Shown piece by piece: positions 7,668 to 14,944 of a stretch of DNA of 36,011 bases (its first letter is position 1; each line of letters starts with the position of its first letter). A program made the position numbers and the translations under genes. A model generated the notes under the pieces. The model saw nothing but the letters and a program-made list of their open reading frames with translations. It did not search any database and was not told the origin of the DNA. Source of the DNA: a virus; IMG/VR virus record IMGVR_UViG_3300048586_000218, positions 1-36,011 of that record. One strand, given 5' to 3'.

Positions 7668-7875
7668 CCCCGTGCATCTGGTGACCCGCCTGCGCGCAGT
7701 CTGCGAGTTGCATGGCGGGCCGGCGGAGGTCGCCCGCCTGTGCGGCCTGAAGCTGCCCTCGCTGGAGAGCTATCTGTCCGGCAAATGCCTGCCCGGCAGC
7801 ATGGCCCTGGCCGCAATCAGCCGGGGGCTCGGGGTTTCCGCAGACTGGCTGCTGTTCGGAGACGAGCGGGAATGA
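7651..7875 (+). CDS. XRE-type HTH protein (74 aa)
   Basis: Nearly the whole protein is one Cro/CI-type helix-turn-helix domain: AEVARLCGLKLPSLESYLSGKCLPGSMALAAISRGLGVSADWLLFGDE is the classic repressor pattern ending in the W-L-L-x-G box. It has no second domain, so it resembles a Cro-like or anti-repressor-type regulator. The ATG at 7651 lies inside the end of the upstream gene, with AGGAAGGAG upstream. It forms a tandem pair of small regulators with that gene. Confidence 0.7.
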   Translation: MQPALDPVHLVTRLRAVCELHGGPAEVARLCGLKLPSLESYLSGKCLPGSMALAAISRGLGVSADWLLFGDERE

Positions 7876-8081
7876 CCGGGATCGGCCCGACATCCGACAA
7901 CGAGATCCTGATCCGTGCAGGAAAGGTGTTGGGCCGCATCCAGACACAAGGCCCCCGCGCCCTGGGCGGGATCGCCTTTGACGAAATCGAAGCCATGGCG
8001 CTGGCGCTGCTGATCCTCGGCCTCAAGCCCCTCTGCCCCGGCCAGAATTTACCTTCTGTTAAACAAGCTCGGAAAGGCTGA
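7872..8081 (+). CDS. Hypothetical early protein (69 aa)
   Basis: This is a short unrecognised protein. It starts by ATGA overlap with the XRE gene and has GAGCGGGA upstream. The C-terminal half (AFDEIEAMALALLILGLKPLCPGQ) is hydrophobic and helical but too interrupted for a confident membrane helix. It ends five bases before the DUF3164 gene. Confidence 0.5.
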   Translation: MTGIGPTSDNEILIRAGKVLGRIQTQGPRALGGIAFDEIEAMALALLILGLKPLCPGQNLPSVKQARKG

Positions 8082-8086
8082 AAACG

Positions 8087-8740
8087 ATGACGAATTTCCC
8101 CCCGATGCCGGTTCCGACCGGCCGTATTGAGATCGAAGGCGTTGAACATATCGTGGACGGCAACGGCGCAAAGGTGCCGGTGTCTGTCGTGAAGCCGCAG
8201 CACATTCTGGAAGACGAGCTGGTGCGCAGCGAGATCGGCCATGCCCTCGCCCTGTCCGACCAGGTGTCGCGCTTCCACGCCCACAGCTTCGGCAACCTCG
8301 CCGCCTTTGACGCGCTGATCGCCGAGAAATACGGGGCGACCGTGGGCGGCAAGAAGGGCAACAAGACCCTGATGTCTTACGATGGGCTCCTGAAGGTGAC
8401 CGTCCAGGTGGCCGACAATGTGCAGTTTGGGCCGGAGCTGCAGGTCGCAAAGACCTTGGTTGACGAATGCCTGATGGACTGGAGCGCCGGCGCCAACGCC
8501 GAGCTGAAGGCGGTGATCACGCGGGCCTTCAACACCGACAAGGAAGGCCAGATCAACCGTGCCGCGCTTTACAGCCTGCTGCGGCTGGAAATCAGCGATG
8601 AGCGCTGGAAGCAGGCCATGCAGGCAATCCGCGACGCCATGCGGGTGGTCGGATCGAAAAGCTATGTCCGCTTCTACCAGCGCGTGACCACCGAAGCGCC
8701 CTGGGAAGCGATCACCATCGATCTGGCGAAGGCGGGGTGA
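8087..8740 (+). CDS. DUF3164-family early phage protein
   Basis: This 217-residue protein matches the DUF3164 family found in the early region of many Mu-like phages. Typical features are the N-terminal GAKVPVSVVKP stretch, the central KGNKTLMSYDGLLKVTVQVAD segment and the C-terminal SKSYVRFYQR...PWEAITIDLAK. The family's biochemical role is not established. An AAAGG site lies about 11 bases before the ATG. The stop overlaps a GTG start downstream. Confidence 0.8.
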   Translation: MTNFPPMPVPTGRIEIEGVEHIVDGNGAKVPVSVVKPQHILEDELVRSEIGHALALSDQVSRFHAHSFGNLAAFDALIAEKYGATVGGKKGNKTLMSYDGLLKVTVQVADNVQFGPELQVAKTLVDECLMDWSAGANAELKAVITRAFNTDKEGQINRAALYSLLRLEISDERWKQAMQAIRDAMRVVGSKSYVRFYQRVTTEAPWEAITIDLAKAG

Positions 8741-9186
8741 GCCGGGAGATGATCATAAGTTTCTCCGATATCGCAGTCATTCAGGTCCAACTGCGCGATT
8801 CAATCTGGAACCTGGGCGTTCCCGGTCATCGGTTCTTCATGCTGGTTGATGGGAGTGACGGCCCCGCCAATGCGTTGGAATGCTTGAGCCAAGAAGGCTG
8901 TAACGCAGTCCTTCTCGAGACTGTTCCTGCCACTGGGATTATCACCCATATGGGCATTGAAAGGTATGCCCGGTCTCTCGATTGCATAGTCACGGGATGT
9001 CGGGCTCTCTTCATCCATTCAGACGCTGTTGCATGGGCTATTTCTGTCCCAGATGAGGTTGCGCTGCAGCCTCATGACGATCTCCATGCCCTGCTCGACC
9101 CTCGTGAAACAGGTGCCATTGACTTCGGCGCGCATACTCGGGTGCGGGAATTCCTTTTGGCTCGGACCAAAGGAGAGATCGCATGA
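8737..9186 (+). CDS. AT-richer orphan protein (149 aa), probable cargo
   Basis: I do not recognise this protein. It lies in the early operon between DUF3164 and GemA genes but uses codons (ATA, AGT, TTG, ACT, CCT, TCA) that its neighbours avoid, suggesting recent acquisition. It shows short beta-strand-like hydrophobic runs (HRFFMLV, CNAVLLETV, RALFIHSDAVAWAIS) and no membrane helix or signal peptide. The GTG start in a GTGA overlap follows the habit of other genes here. An ATG four codons later has an AG-rich stretch immediately next to it, too close for a normal binding site. It is probably an accessory gene; no function is proposed. Confidence 0.6.
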   Translation: MSREMIISFSDIAVIQVQLRDSIWNLGVPGHRFFMLVDGSDGPANALECLSQEGCNAVLLETVPATGIITHMGIERYARSLDCIVTGCRALFIHSDAVAWAISVPDEVALQPHDDLHALLDPRETGAIDFGAHTRVREFLLARTKGEIA

Positions 9187-9428
9187 GCGCCTTCTGGTTT
9201 TACCTTCATGGCGACCCCGATGCCCAGCTGCGGCTTAAGGCGTTCTCGTCCAGCTCTCGCGGCGGGAGATTCTCGATCCGCATTGAGGTCGAGACGGATG
9301 ACCCCGCCAAGTTCGGCTTTGCGCTTGCTGATCTTGTCGAAGTCCAGAAGGGCCAGAAGGCGAAACCCGCCCCGAAAAAGCCTGCCCAGAAGCTGCTGGC
9401 CTTGCCCGCGCCAGAAAAGGGGGAGTGA
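9183..9428 (+). CDS. Hypothetical small protein (81 aa)
   Basis: Residues 1-55 could form a small beta-rich domain (FWFYLHGDPDAQLRLKAF...RFSIRIEVETDDPAKFGFAL). The tail (56-81) is Lys/Pro/Ala-rich and probably disordered. It starts by overlap with the upstream stop, has AAAGGAGAG as ribosome-binding site and ends by overlap with the GemA gene. No family is recognised. Confidence 0.55.
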   Translation: MSAFWFYLHGDPDAQLRLKAFSSSSRGGRFSIRIEVETDDPAKFGFALADLVEVQKGQKAKPAPKKPAQKLLALPAPEKGE

Positions 9429-9874
9429 TGACCGCCCGTAACCTCCAGCGCATGATCCATGTCGGCTGCAAGCAGCTTGGCCTGGACGATGACACCCGCC
9501 GCGATCTGCAACTGGTTGTCACCGGCAAGGCCAGCATGGCCGACATGACCGATGCCGAGATGCTGAAGGTTGTGGAGGCCCTGAAACAGCGGGGCTTCAA
9601 GGCCGGGTTCAAGGGGCCTTCAAAGCCCCGCCGCCCGGTCGCCAAACGCGCCGACGTGCGGCTGATCCATGCCCTCTGGGGCGCGCTCGGCCGGGCGGGC
9701 AAGCTGAAGAAACCCGGCCGGGACGGGCTGAACGCCTTCCTGCGCACCCGCTTTGAAAAGAAGTGGGGCGCGGTGCCGATCGACGTCGATGCGCTGGCCG
9801 ACTGGTCGCAGATCACCGATGTGATCAAGGCCCTGAAGGACTGGTGCCGTCGCGAAGGGGTGCTGGAGGAATGA
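9428..9874 (+). CDS. gemA: GemA-like protein (Mu gp16 family, DUF1018)
   Basis: This 148-residue protein matches the Mu GemA/gp16 family. The N-terminal half has RNLQRMIHVGCKQLGLDDDTRRDL. The central part has RPVAKRADVRLIHALWGALGRAGKL, and the C-terminal part has W-x-x-I-x-x-V-I-x-A-L-K-D-W. In Mu, GemA modulates host gene expression and DNA superhelicity. The ATG is taken from the TGATG overlap, with AAAAGGGGGAG upstream; a GTG just before it is possible. It lies upstream of the activator gene as in Mu. Confidence 0.85.
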   Translation: MTARNLQRMIHVGCKQLGLDDDTRRDLQLVVTGKASMADMTDAEMLKVVEALKQRGFKAGFKGPSKPRRPVAKRADVRLIHALWGALGRAGKLKKPGRDGLNAFLRTRFEKKWGAVPIDVDALADWSQITDVIKALKDWCRREGVLEE

Positions 9875-10125
9875 AGAAGCCTGTGTGGGTCACGGATCAC
9901 GCGCTGGTGCGGGTGCTGGAGCGGGTCGGCGGCTTCGAGGTCGAGCGCCTGCGCCGGGACATCGCGCGCAAGGTGCAGGCCGCTGTCGATGCCGGCGCGG
10001 GCGCGGTGGTGATCGACGGCTATGCCTACATCATCGGCCGGGCGGATGATCGCGGCCCCGCGGTGACCACGGTTCTGCGCGTCCAGGCGGACCCGCAGCG
10101 CCATGTGCCGGAGGGCGGGAAGTGA
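9871..10125 (+). CDS. Hypothetical small protein (84 aa)
   Basis: This is a compact alpha/beta protein. It begins with a VTDHALVRVLERVGGFEVERLRRDI segment, whose HAxxRxxER pattern recalls small nuclease- or toxin-like folds (DUF4258-like), but the resemblance is weak. The second half (AVVIDGYAYIIGRADDRGPAVTTVL) looks like a beta hairpin. It starts by ATGA overlap with gemA and has GGAGGA upstream. The stop overlaps the GTG of the activator. Function unknown. Confidence 0.55.
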   Translation: MKKPVWVTDHALVRVLERVGGFEVERLRRDIARKVQAAVDAGAGAVVIDGYAYIIGRADDRGPAVTTVLRVQADPQRHVPEGGK

Positions 10126-10574
10126 CGCTGTTTCCCGGTATCGCAGGCGAAATTGAAGCGTTGATCGGGCAGGAACTGACGACGCAACTGCTGCGCCGTT
10201 GGGGCGGATGCCGGATCAAGCTGCCGAAGAACGCGCGGGGTTCCAAGCTGGCCGAGGTGATCGGCGCAGACGCGGCCGAGACCATCAGCAAGCACTTCGG
10301 GCATGGCGAGGTGGATCTGCCGATGGGGTCCATGCGTGGCCGCGGGCGGCGCCGCGCTGATGCCATCGACATGCTGAGGGCCGGTTCCAGCGTTCAACAG
10401 GTCGCGCTGGCCTGCGACCTGCATACCCGCACCGTCTGGAAATACCTGGACGAAATCGGCGGCCGTGATCAGCAGATGACACTGCCGTTTGACATGGGCA
10501 ATGCCAATCTGGCAGAGTGCCCGCAGCCTCGCGACACCGGCGCGGCCCGACCCCTGAAAGTATTCAGGGGCTAA
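10122..10574 (+). CDS. Mor/C-type late transcription activator
   Basis: This 150-residue protein resembles the Mor/C activator family. It has an N-terminal helical dimerisation part (IAGEIEALIGQELTTQLLRRWGGCRIKLPK) and a C-terminal HTH (AIDMLRAGSSVQQVALACDLHTRTVWKYLDEIG). Mor and C bind dyad sites just upstream of promoters with poor -35 boxes. Only one member of the family is visible, so it may do the job of both. It starts with GTG in a GTGA overlap. Its last seven codons lie inside a 20-bp palindrome that recurs before two other late operons. Confidence 0.8.
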   Translation: MTLFPGIAGEIEALIGQELTTQLLRRWGGCRIKLPKNARGSKLAEVIGADAAETISKHFGHGEVDLPMGSMRGRGRRRADAIDMLRAGSSVQQVALACDLHTRTVWKYLDEIGGRDQQMTLPFDMGNANLAECPQPRDTGAARPLKVFRG

Positions 10575-10594
10575 CCCATCCCCCCGATTTGCGA
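10551..10594 (+). promoter_or_regulatory. Late promoter A (before lysis genes)
   Basis: The perfect palindrome CCCCTGAA-AGTA-TTCAGGGG (10551-10570) is followed by CTA (10571-10573) and TTTGCGA (10588-10594). The same elements at the same spacing occur at 18029 and 26005. If the palindrome is centred near -43, as for Mor sites, the TTTGCGA box falls at the -10 position and transcription would start near 10603, upstream of the endolysin. It overlaps the 3' end of the activator gene. No T-tract follows, so it does not look like a terminator. Confidence 0.65.
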
Positions 10595-10626
10595 CTGTCG
10601 GCCTGCGTTGTCCAACGGAGGCCGAA

Positions 10627-11499
10627 ATGCGTTTGAAGAACCACCGGATCGAGGGCCTGCCCTTCGTTCAGGCCAAGCTGACGGGCGGCGCCATCACCCC
10701 CGAGATCGTCGTCCTGCATGACACGGCCGGCCGCCTCGACAAGTTCAATTCCCGCGACTACCTCGCCACCACCACCAAGGCGTCGGTGCATTTCGTGGTC
10801 GAACGCGATGGCACTGTTTCGCAACTGGTGCCGGCCAATCGGCGGGCGGGCCATGCCGGGCAGTCCAGCTATCATGGCCGCAGCGACTGCAACGCCTTCA
10901 GTATCGGAATCGAGATCGTCAATCCCGGCAAGATGACCCGCGGAGTTGGGGGCGCGGTGTTGGCCTGGTGGGGGCAGGATTTCGGGCCGGGCGGCGCAGT
11001 GGGTGGCTACCAGCTTGCCGACATCGAAACCCCGCAGCATGGCAAGGGCTGCTGGATGGCCTACACGCCCGAGCAGATCGAGGCGGTGACCGAGCTGCTT
11101 CAGGCGCTGTTCGCGGGCATCCCGACGCTGAAGGACATCACCACCCACTGGTATGTCAGCCCCGGCCGCAAGGTCGATACCAATCCCCTGTTCCCGCTGG
11201 ACAGCCTGCGCGCCCGCATTCTCGGCCGCGATGACCCTGCCGTAGCCGCGGCGGAGACCGCGAGCGTGGAGGTCGAAGGCGAGAACCTTGTCGAGATCGA
11301 AGCCCCGAGCGGTCTGAACTTCCGCAGCTGGCCGTCCTTCAACCCCAATGTCATCGCGCAAGTCCCGGACGGCGCCGTCGTGCCGGTCAACCGGGAAGGC
11401 GTGTTCGCCGGCCGGCACTGGCTGAACGTCACCTATGCGGGCCGCGAGGGCTGGATCGTCGCCAGCTACGCCGCCCCCGTCATCCACCAGAGCGCCTGA
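10627..11499 (+). CDS. Endolysin, N-acetylmuramoyl-L-alanine amidase with SH3-like domain
   Basis: This 290-residue enzyme is predicted to cut the bond between muramic acid and the peptide stem of peptidoglycan at lysis. Residues about 20-195 are an Amidase_2/PGRP domain with likely zinc ligands H31 (VVLHDTAG), H174 (ITTHWYVSPGRK) and D184 (KVDTNP). Residues about 235-285 form a bacterial SH3 domain (SGLNFRSWPSF...GREGWIVASY) that should bind the cell wall. No signal peptide is seen, so export needs a holin. GGAGG lies eight bases before the ATG. It is the first gene after late promoter A. Confidence 0.9.
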   Translation: MRLKNHRIEGLPFVQAKLTGGAITPEIVVLHDTAGRLDKFNSRDYLATTTKASVHFVVERDGTVSQLVPANRRAGHAGQSSYHGRSDCNAFSIGIEIVNPGKMTRGVGGAVLAWWGQDFGPGGAVGGYQLADIETPQHGKGCWMAYTPEQIEAVTELLQALFAGIPTLKDITTHWYVSPGRKVDTNPLFPLDSLRARILGRDDPAVAAAETASVEVEGENLVEIEAPSGLNFRSWPSFNPNVIAQVPDGAVVPVNREGVFAGRHWLNVTYAGREGWIVASYAAPVIHQSA

Positions 11500-11508
11500 G
11501 GAGTGCCC

Positions 11509-11811
11509 ATGTTCCGTCTGCCCAACAATACCAGACTGCCCGAGGCCTCGGCCTTCGGCGTCAAATCCTTCTGGCTGCTGCTGATCACCGTGCTGGTGAC
11601 CGCCTGCAATGCCATGGGGTTCGATCTGCTGCCGAGCCTGTGCGAGGTCGGCCTCGGCTGCACCGCGCAGGAAGTCGTCACCAAGGGCGAGCGCGCTGTC
11701 TCGCTGGTTCAGCAGCTGGTCCCGATCGCCAGCTCGATCTGGCTCTGGATCGAGCGGCGAGCGCCGAATTTCCGGCTGGTGTTCTGGCGTCGTCGCGGGG
11801 TGTCGCAGTGA
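11509..11811 (+). CDS. Putative holin-like membrane protein
   Basis: This 100-residue protein has one clear hydrophobic helix at about 20-38 (SFWLLLITVLVTACNAMGF) and a second amphipathic or membrane segment near 67-85 (VQQLVPIASSIWLWIE). The C-terminus is Arg-rich (RLVFWRRRGVSQ), a common holin feature. Its place directly after the endolysin supports a holin role, but the sequence is not diagnostic. ATG at 11509 has GAGGAG upstream; a GTG two codons earlier is possible. The stop overlaps the next GTG start. Confidence 0.55.
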   Translation: MFRLPNNTRLPEASAFGVKSFWLLLITVLVTACNAMGFDLLPSLCEVGLGCTAQEVVTKGERAVSLVQQLVPIASSIWLWIERRAPNFRLVFWRRRGVSQ

Positions 11812-12167
11812 CGCCAGCGCCCACCGCCTTCGACCTCGGGCCAGCGCTTGCGCTGGTCCTTGCCGCCCTGAACATCCTGAACATCCTCTACACCTGGTGG
11901 CGCACCCGCGACCAGAATGTCGAGACGCGCTTCAAGGCCGGGTCCGAGCGCATGGACCGCTTGGACCAGCGCCTCGCCAGTGTCGAGCAGACCCTGCGCG
12001 CCCAGCCCACCAAGGAAGACATGCACCAGCTGCATCTGGCCCTGAAGGAGATGCAGGGCGAGATGAAGACCATGGCCGCGGTGATGGAGGGCAACAACAA
12101 GATCATGTCGCGCCTCGAAGACATCGTCGCCCGGCACGAAAGCCATCTTCTGGACGGGGGTAAATGA
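11808..12167 (+). CDS. DUF2730-like membrane/coiled-coil protein (Mu gp25-like)
   Basis: This 119-residue protein has one N-terminal transmembrane helix (about 9-32, LGPALALVLAALNILNILYTWW). A long coiled coil follows (about 38-110, FKAGSERMDRLDQRLASVEQTL...NNKIMSRLEDIVARHE). This is the layout of DUF2730/Mu gp25 proteins, which sit between lysis and terminase genes. A spanin-like or lysis-accessory role has been suggested for such proteins but is unproven here. The start is GTG in a GTGA overlap. Confidence 0.75.
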   Translation: MTPAPTAFDLGPALALVLAALNILNILYTWWRTRDQNVETRFKAGSERMDRLDQRLASVEQTLRAQPTKEDMHQLHLALKEMQGEMKTMAAVMEGNNKIMSRLEDIVARHESHLLDGGK

Positions 12168-12466
12168 TGAGCGACTACGGAACCATGCTGCGCAAGCACC
12201 GCCGCCTCGCGATCCTGCGCTTCCTGAAGGACTGCGATGGCTATGCTGCCAATGGCTCGATCATCCGGGATGTGCTGAACGGGGTCGGGGTCACGTCCAC
12301 CACGGATCAGGTCACCACGGAACTGGCCTGGCTGAAGGAGCAGGGCCTGATCACGCTGGACGATCTGGGCGCGCTTCTGCTCGCCACCGCCACCACGCGC
12401 GGGGTGGAGATCGCCCAGGGCATCGCATCCCACCCGGATGTGCAGCGCCCGAGCCCGAGGGCCTGA
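12164..12466 (+). CDS. Mu gp26-like (VpaChn25_0724-family) protein
   Basis: This 100-residue protein has a winged-helix look: HRRLAILRFLKDCDGYAANGSIIRDVLNGVGVTSTTDQVTTELAWLKEQGLITLDD. It is followed by a short C-terminal tail with ATTRGVEIAQG. This pattern and its position between gp25- and gp27-like genes match the small Mu gp26-type phage family. Two adjacent ATGs (12164 and 12167) could both serve; the first overlaps the upstream stop. It may bind DNA during packaging, but this is unproven. Confidence 0.7.
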   Translation: MMSDYGTMLRKHRRLAILRFLKDCDGYAANGSIIRDVLNGVGVTSTTDQVTTELAWLKEQGLITLDDLGALLLATATTRGVEIAQGIASHPDVQRPSPRA

Positions 12467-12467
12467 C

Positions 12468-13007
12468 ATGCCACCGCCCCGCAAGATCGATCTGCTCCCT
12501 CAGGAACTGCGCAACTGGCTGCAAGAGGAACTGCGCACCAGCGGTTTCGCCGGCTACGAAGACCTGGCCGAACGCCTGAACTTCCGCCTGGAGGCTGAAG
12601 GGCTGGAGCTGCGCATCCGCAAGTCCGCGATCCATGCCTATGGCGTGGAATACGAGGCGATGGTCAGGGCGCAGGAAGAGGCCAGCGCCTGGGCGGTCGG
12701 CTGGATGCAGGACGAAGGTCTGGCGGATGAGGCCAAACGCCATTCGGTGCTGTTCCAGATGATCACGACGCTCGCCTTCAAGGTGATGAAGTCCCAAGCC
12801 CTCAAGGAGGGTGACGAGATCGACCCGAAGGAGCTGCATTTCCTCGGTCGGATGCTGAAGGACGTGATGTCCTCTTCGGGCATCCGGGAGCAGACCATCG
12901 CGGCCGATCGCAAGGCGCAATCCGCCAAACTGGAGGCTGCCGTGGCCTCTGGCGACATCGACGCCGAAGCTGCGGCCAAGGCCCGCAGGATCATGGGCTT
13001 CGCATGA
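12468..13007 (+). CDS. DUF3486-family protein (Mu gp27-like, possible small terminase)
   Basis: This 179-residue protein matches the DUF3486/Mu gp27 family. It starts PPRKIDLLPQELRNWLQEELRTSGFAGYEDLAERLN, a HTH-like N-terminus, followed by long helices rich in Ala, Glu and Lys and the C-terminal ADRKAQSAKLEAA. In Mu-like phages this gene precedes the large terminase and may serve as small terminase or DNA-recognition subunit. The ATG at 12468 has GAGGG upstream and starts one base after the previous stop. Confidence 0.82.
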   Translation: MPPPRKIDLLPQELRNWLQEELRTSGFAGYEDLAERLNFRLEAEGLELRIRKSAIHAYGVEYEAMVRAQEEASAWAVGWMQDEGLADEAKRHSVLFQMITTLAFKVMKSQALKEGDEIDPKELHFLGRMLKDVMSSSGIREQTIAADRKAQSAKLEAAVASGDIDAEAAAKARRIMGFA

Positions 13008-13348
13008 CCATCTTCCTGCAAGAGAAAGAACTGATCGTCGCGGGCTTCCCGATCGTCGTCGATCACCAGATGGGTCACATTGCGGTCGCGCATGACGGAG
13101 CGATCAGCTGGGATCAGTTGCAAGCGATCAAGAACGCCATCTGGGGTGCCGATGCCCGCGCCGTGGAGGTCTATCCGCGCCAAGGCGATCTGGTGAACTC
13201 TGGCAACTTCCGTCACCTTTGGCGTCTTGGTGAGGGCGACTTCTGCCCCGATCTCCTCATGCACGATGCCTCGGACACGAGCCACGGGGATAGCCTCGAA
13301 CAGCGCCACCGCGCTGCCTGGGCGGAAGCTGACGAGGTCTTCAGATGA
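13004..13348 (+). CDS. Hypothetical phage protein, DUF7694-like
   Basis: This 114-residue protein contains GHIAVAHDGAISWDQLQAIKNAIWGADARAVEVYPRQGDLVNSGNFRHLWR. It resembles a widespread small phage family (DUF7694-like) in which a conserved stretch around VYPxxGDLVN...HLWR is typical. The function is unknown. It sits in a terminase-proximal spot, starts by ATGA overlap with the previous gene and ends by overlap with the next. Confidence 0.6.
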   Translation: MTIFLQEKELIVAGFPIVVDHQMGHIAVAHDGAISWDQLQAIKNAIWGADARAVEVYPRQGDLVNSGNFRHLWRLGEGDFCPDLLMHDASDTSHGDSLEQRHRAAWAEADEVFR

Positions 13349-13548
13349 GCAATCTGCGCGGGGGCTATGTAGCCTGCAACGAATGCGGCGAGCCGTTGCG
13401 CGCCACCCGAGCGGTCGGCCTGCGGGATCAGTGGCCCATGCACCTCTTCTGCGCGGTCGATCGGCAGGATGACGAGGGCGCTGGCGCCCATGCCGTCGCG
13501 GGCTTTCTCAATGCGCTGGTCTGGGAGGGCGAGAATGAGTGCGCTTGA
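13345..13548 (+). CDS. Small zinc-ribbon-like protein (67 aa)
   Basis: This short protein has C11-x2-C14 (CNEC) followed by an H33 and C36 (MHLFC), which could complete a single zinc site. The rest (DDEGAGAHAVAGFLNALVWEGENE) looks helical. It overlaps the preceding gene (ATGA) and runs 14 bp into the terminase gene. It is not recognised further; a structural or regulatory mini-protein is possible. Confidence 0.5.
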   Translation: MSNLRGGYVACNECGEPLRATRAVGLRDQWPMHLFCAVDRQDDEGAGAHAVAGFLNALVWEGENECA

Positions 13549-14944
13549 CCCCGCCTCGCCCGTCATCCGCTTCCTGCCTTACCAGAAGGCATGGATCGCG
13601 GATCAGTCGCGGTTCAAGATCGGCATGTTCAGCCGGCAGACCGGCAAGACCTTCTCGACGGGTGGCGAATGCGCCGATGACTGTTTCACCGCCTGGGCCG
13701 AGGACCGGCGCGCACGTTGGGTGATCCTGTCGCGCGGGGAGCGGCAGGCGGCCGAGATGATGACCGAGGTGATCAAGCCGTTCACCCAGGCCTATTACGA
13801 GGTCTACAATACCCTGTTGAAAGGCGGCGAGCCGGAGTTCATCGAAGGCGAGTTTCGCGCGCCCCAGGAGAAGGGGCCGGATGCGGTCTACAAGCAGCTG
13901 GAGGTGGCCTTCCCGAACGGGTCGCGCATCACGGCGCTGCCCGCCAACCCTGACACCGCCCGCGGCTTTTCCGCCAATGTGATCCTGGACGAATTCGCCT
14001 TCCATGCGAAGTCGCGCGAGATCTGGGCGGCGCTGTTCCCCGTGATCTCCAAGTCCGGCCTGAAGCTGCGGGTCATCTCGACCCCGAACGGCAAGGGCAA
14101 CAAGTTCTACGAGCTGATGACGGCCGAGGATACGGTCTGGTCGCGGCATGTGGTCGATATCTATGAGGCGGTGCGGCAGGGGCTGGACCGGGATATCGAC
14201 ATGCTGCGCAAGGGCATGGCCGACCCGGATGCCTGGGCGCAGGAATACGAGCTGCAATGGCTGGACGAGGCGTCCAGCTGGCTCGACTACGATCTGATCA
14301 GTGCCTGCGAACATCCCGCCGCCGGTCTGCCCGGTCTATACCAGGGCGGGCCGTGCTTCGTGGGTGTCGATATCGCGGCCCGCAACGACCTCTTCGTGAT
14401 CTGGGTCATGGAGCTGGTGGGGGACGTGCTCTGGACGCGGGAGATCATCACCCGCCGCCGCGCCTCGTTCTTCGAGCAGGACCAGCTGCTGGACGAGGTC
14501 ATGCGGCGCTACCGCGTGGTGCGCTGCCGGATGGACCAGACCGGCATGGGCGAAAAGCCAGTCGAGGACGCGAAGCGCAAGCATGGCGAAAGCCGGGTCG
14601 AGGGCATCCTGTTCTCGGCCGCGAACAAGCTCGACATGGCGACGGTGCTGAAGGAGGCGATGCAGGACCGCAAGGCCCGCATTCCGGCGGGTGATGTACC
14701 CCTGCGGGCGGACCTGCATTCGATCAAGAAACAGGTGGGTGTGACCGGCACCCCGCGCCTGATCGCGGACAGCGATACGGACGGCCACGCCGACCGCTTC
14801 TGGGCGGGTGCGCTGGCGGTCTCGGCCGGGCAACTGACCTATCAACCCTATGATTACCGCCCGGTGCCACTGGGCGGCGGTAAGGATTTTGACCGCGACA
14901 TCGCCGTGACCGGCGGATTTCGCGCTGGCAAGGGGATTTTCTGA
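13535..14944 (+). CDS. Large terminase subunit (Mu gp28-like)
   Basis: This 469-residue packaging motor has an ATPase domain with a deviant Walker A, SRQTGKT (33-39), and Walker B VILDEFAF (149-156). The coupling motif is ISTPNGKGN (181-189). The C-terminal RNase H-like nuclease has acidic residues D279 (VGVDIAARND) and D333 (RMDQTGMG), with a further Asp cluster in DSDTDGHADRF. The ATG at 13535 has GGGAGGG upstream and overlaps the end of the preceding small gene. In Mu-type packaging, headful cutting starts near the left end and takes in flanking host DNA. Confidence 0.93.
   Translation: MSALDPASPVIRFLPYQKAWIADQSRFKIGMFSRQTGKTFSTGGECADDCFTAWAEDRRARWVILSRGERQAAEMMTEVIKPFTQAYYEVYNTLLKGGEPEFIEGEFRAPQEKGPDAVYKQLEVAFPNGSRITALPANPDTARGFSANVILDEFAFHAKSREIWAALFPVISKSGLKLRVISTPNGKGNKFYELMTAEDTVWSRHVVDIYEAVRQGLDRDIDMLRKGMADPDAWAQEYELQWLDEASSWLDYDLISACEHPAAGLPGLYQGGPCFVGVDIAARNDLFVIWVMELVGDVLWTREIITRRRASFFEQDQLLDEVMRRYRVVRCRMDQTGMGEKPVEDAKRKHGESRVEGILFSAANKLDMATVLKEAMQDRKARIPAGDVPLRADLHSIKKQVGVTGTPRLIADSDTDGHADRFWAGALAVSAGQLTYQPYDYRPVPLGGGKDFDRDIAVTGGFRAGKGIF

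Noticed and set aside
10551-10570. The CCCCTGAA palindromes as Rho-independent terminators
   Set aside because: None is followed by a U-tract. All three share further conserved bases downstream at fixed spacing, which fits promoters better.
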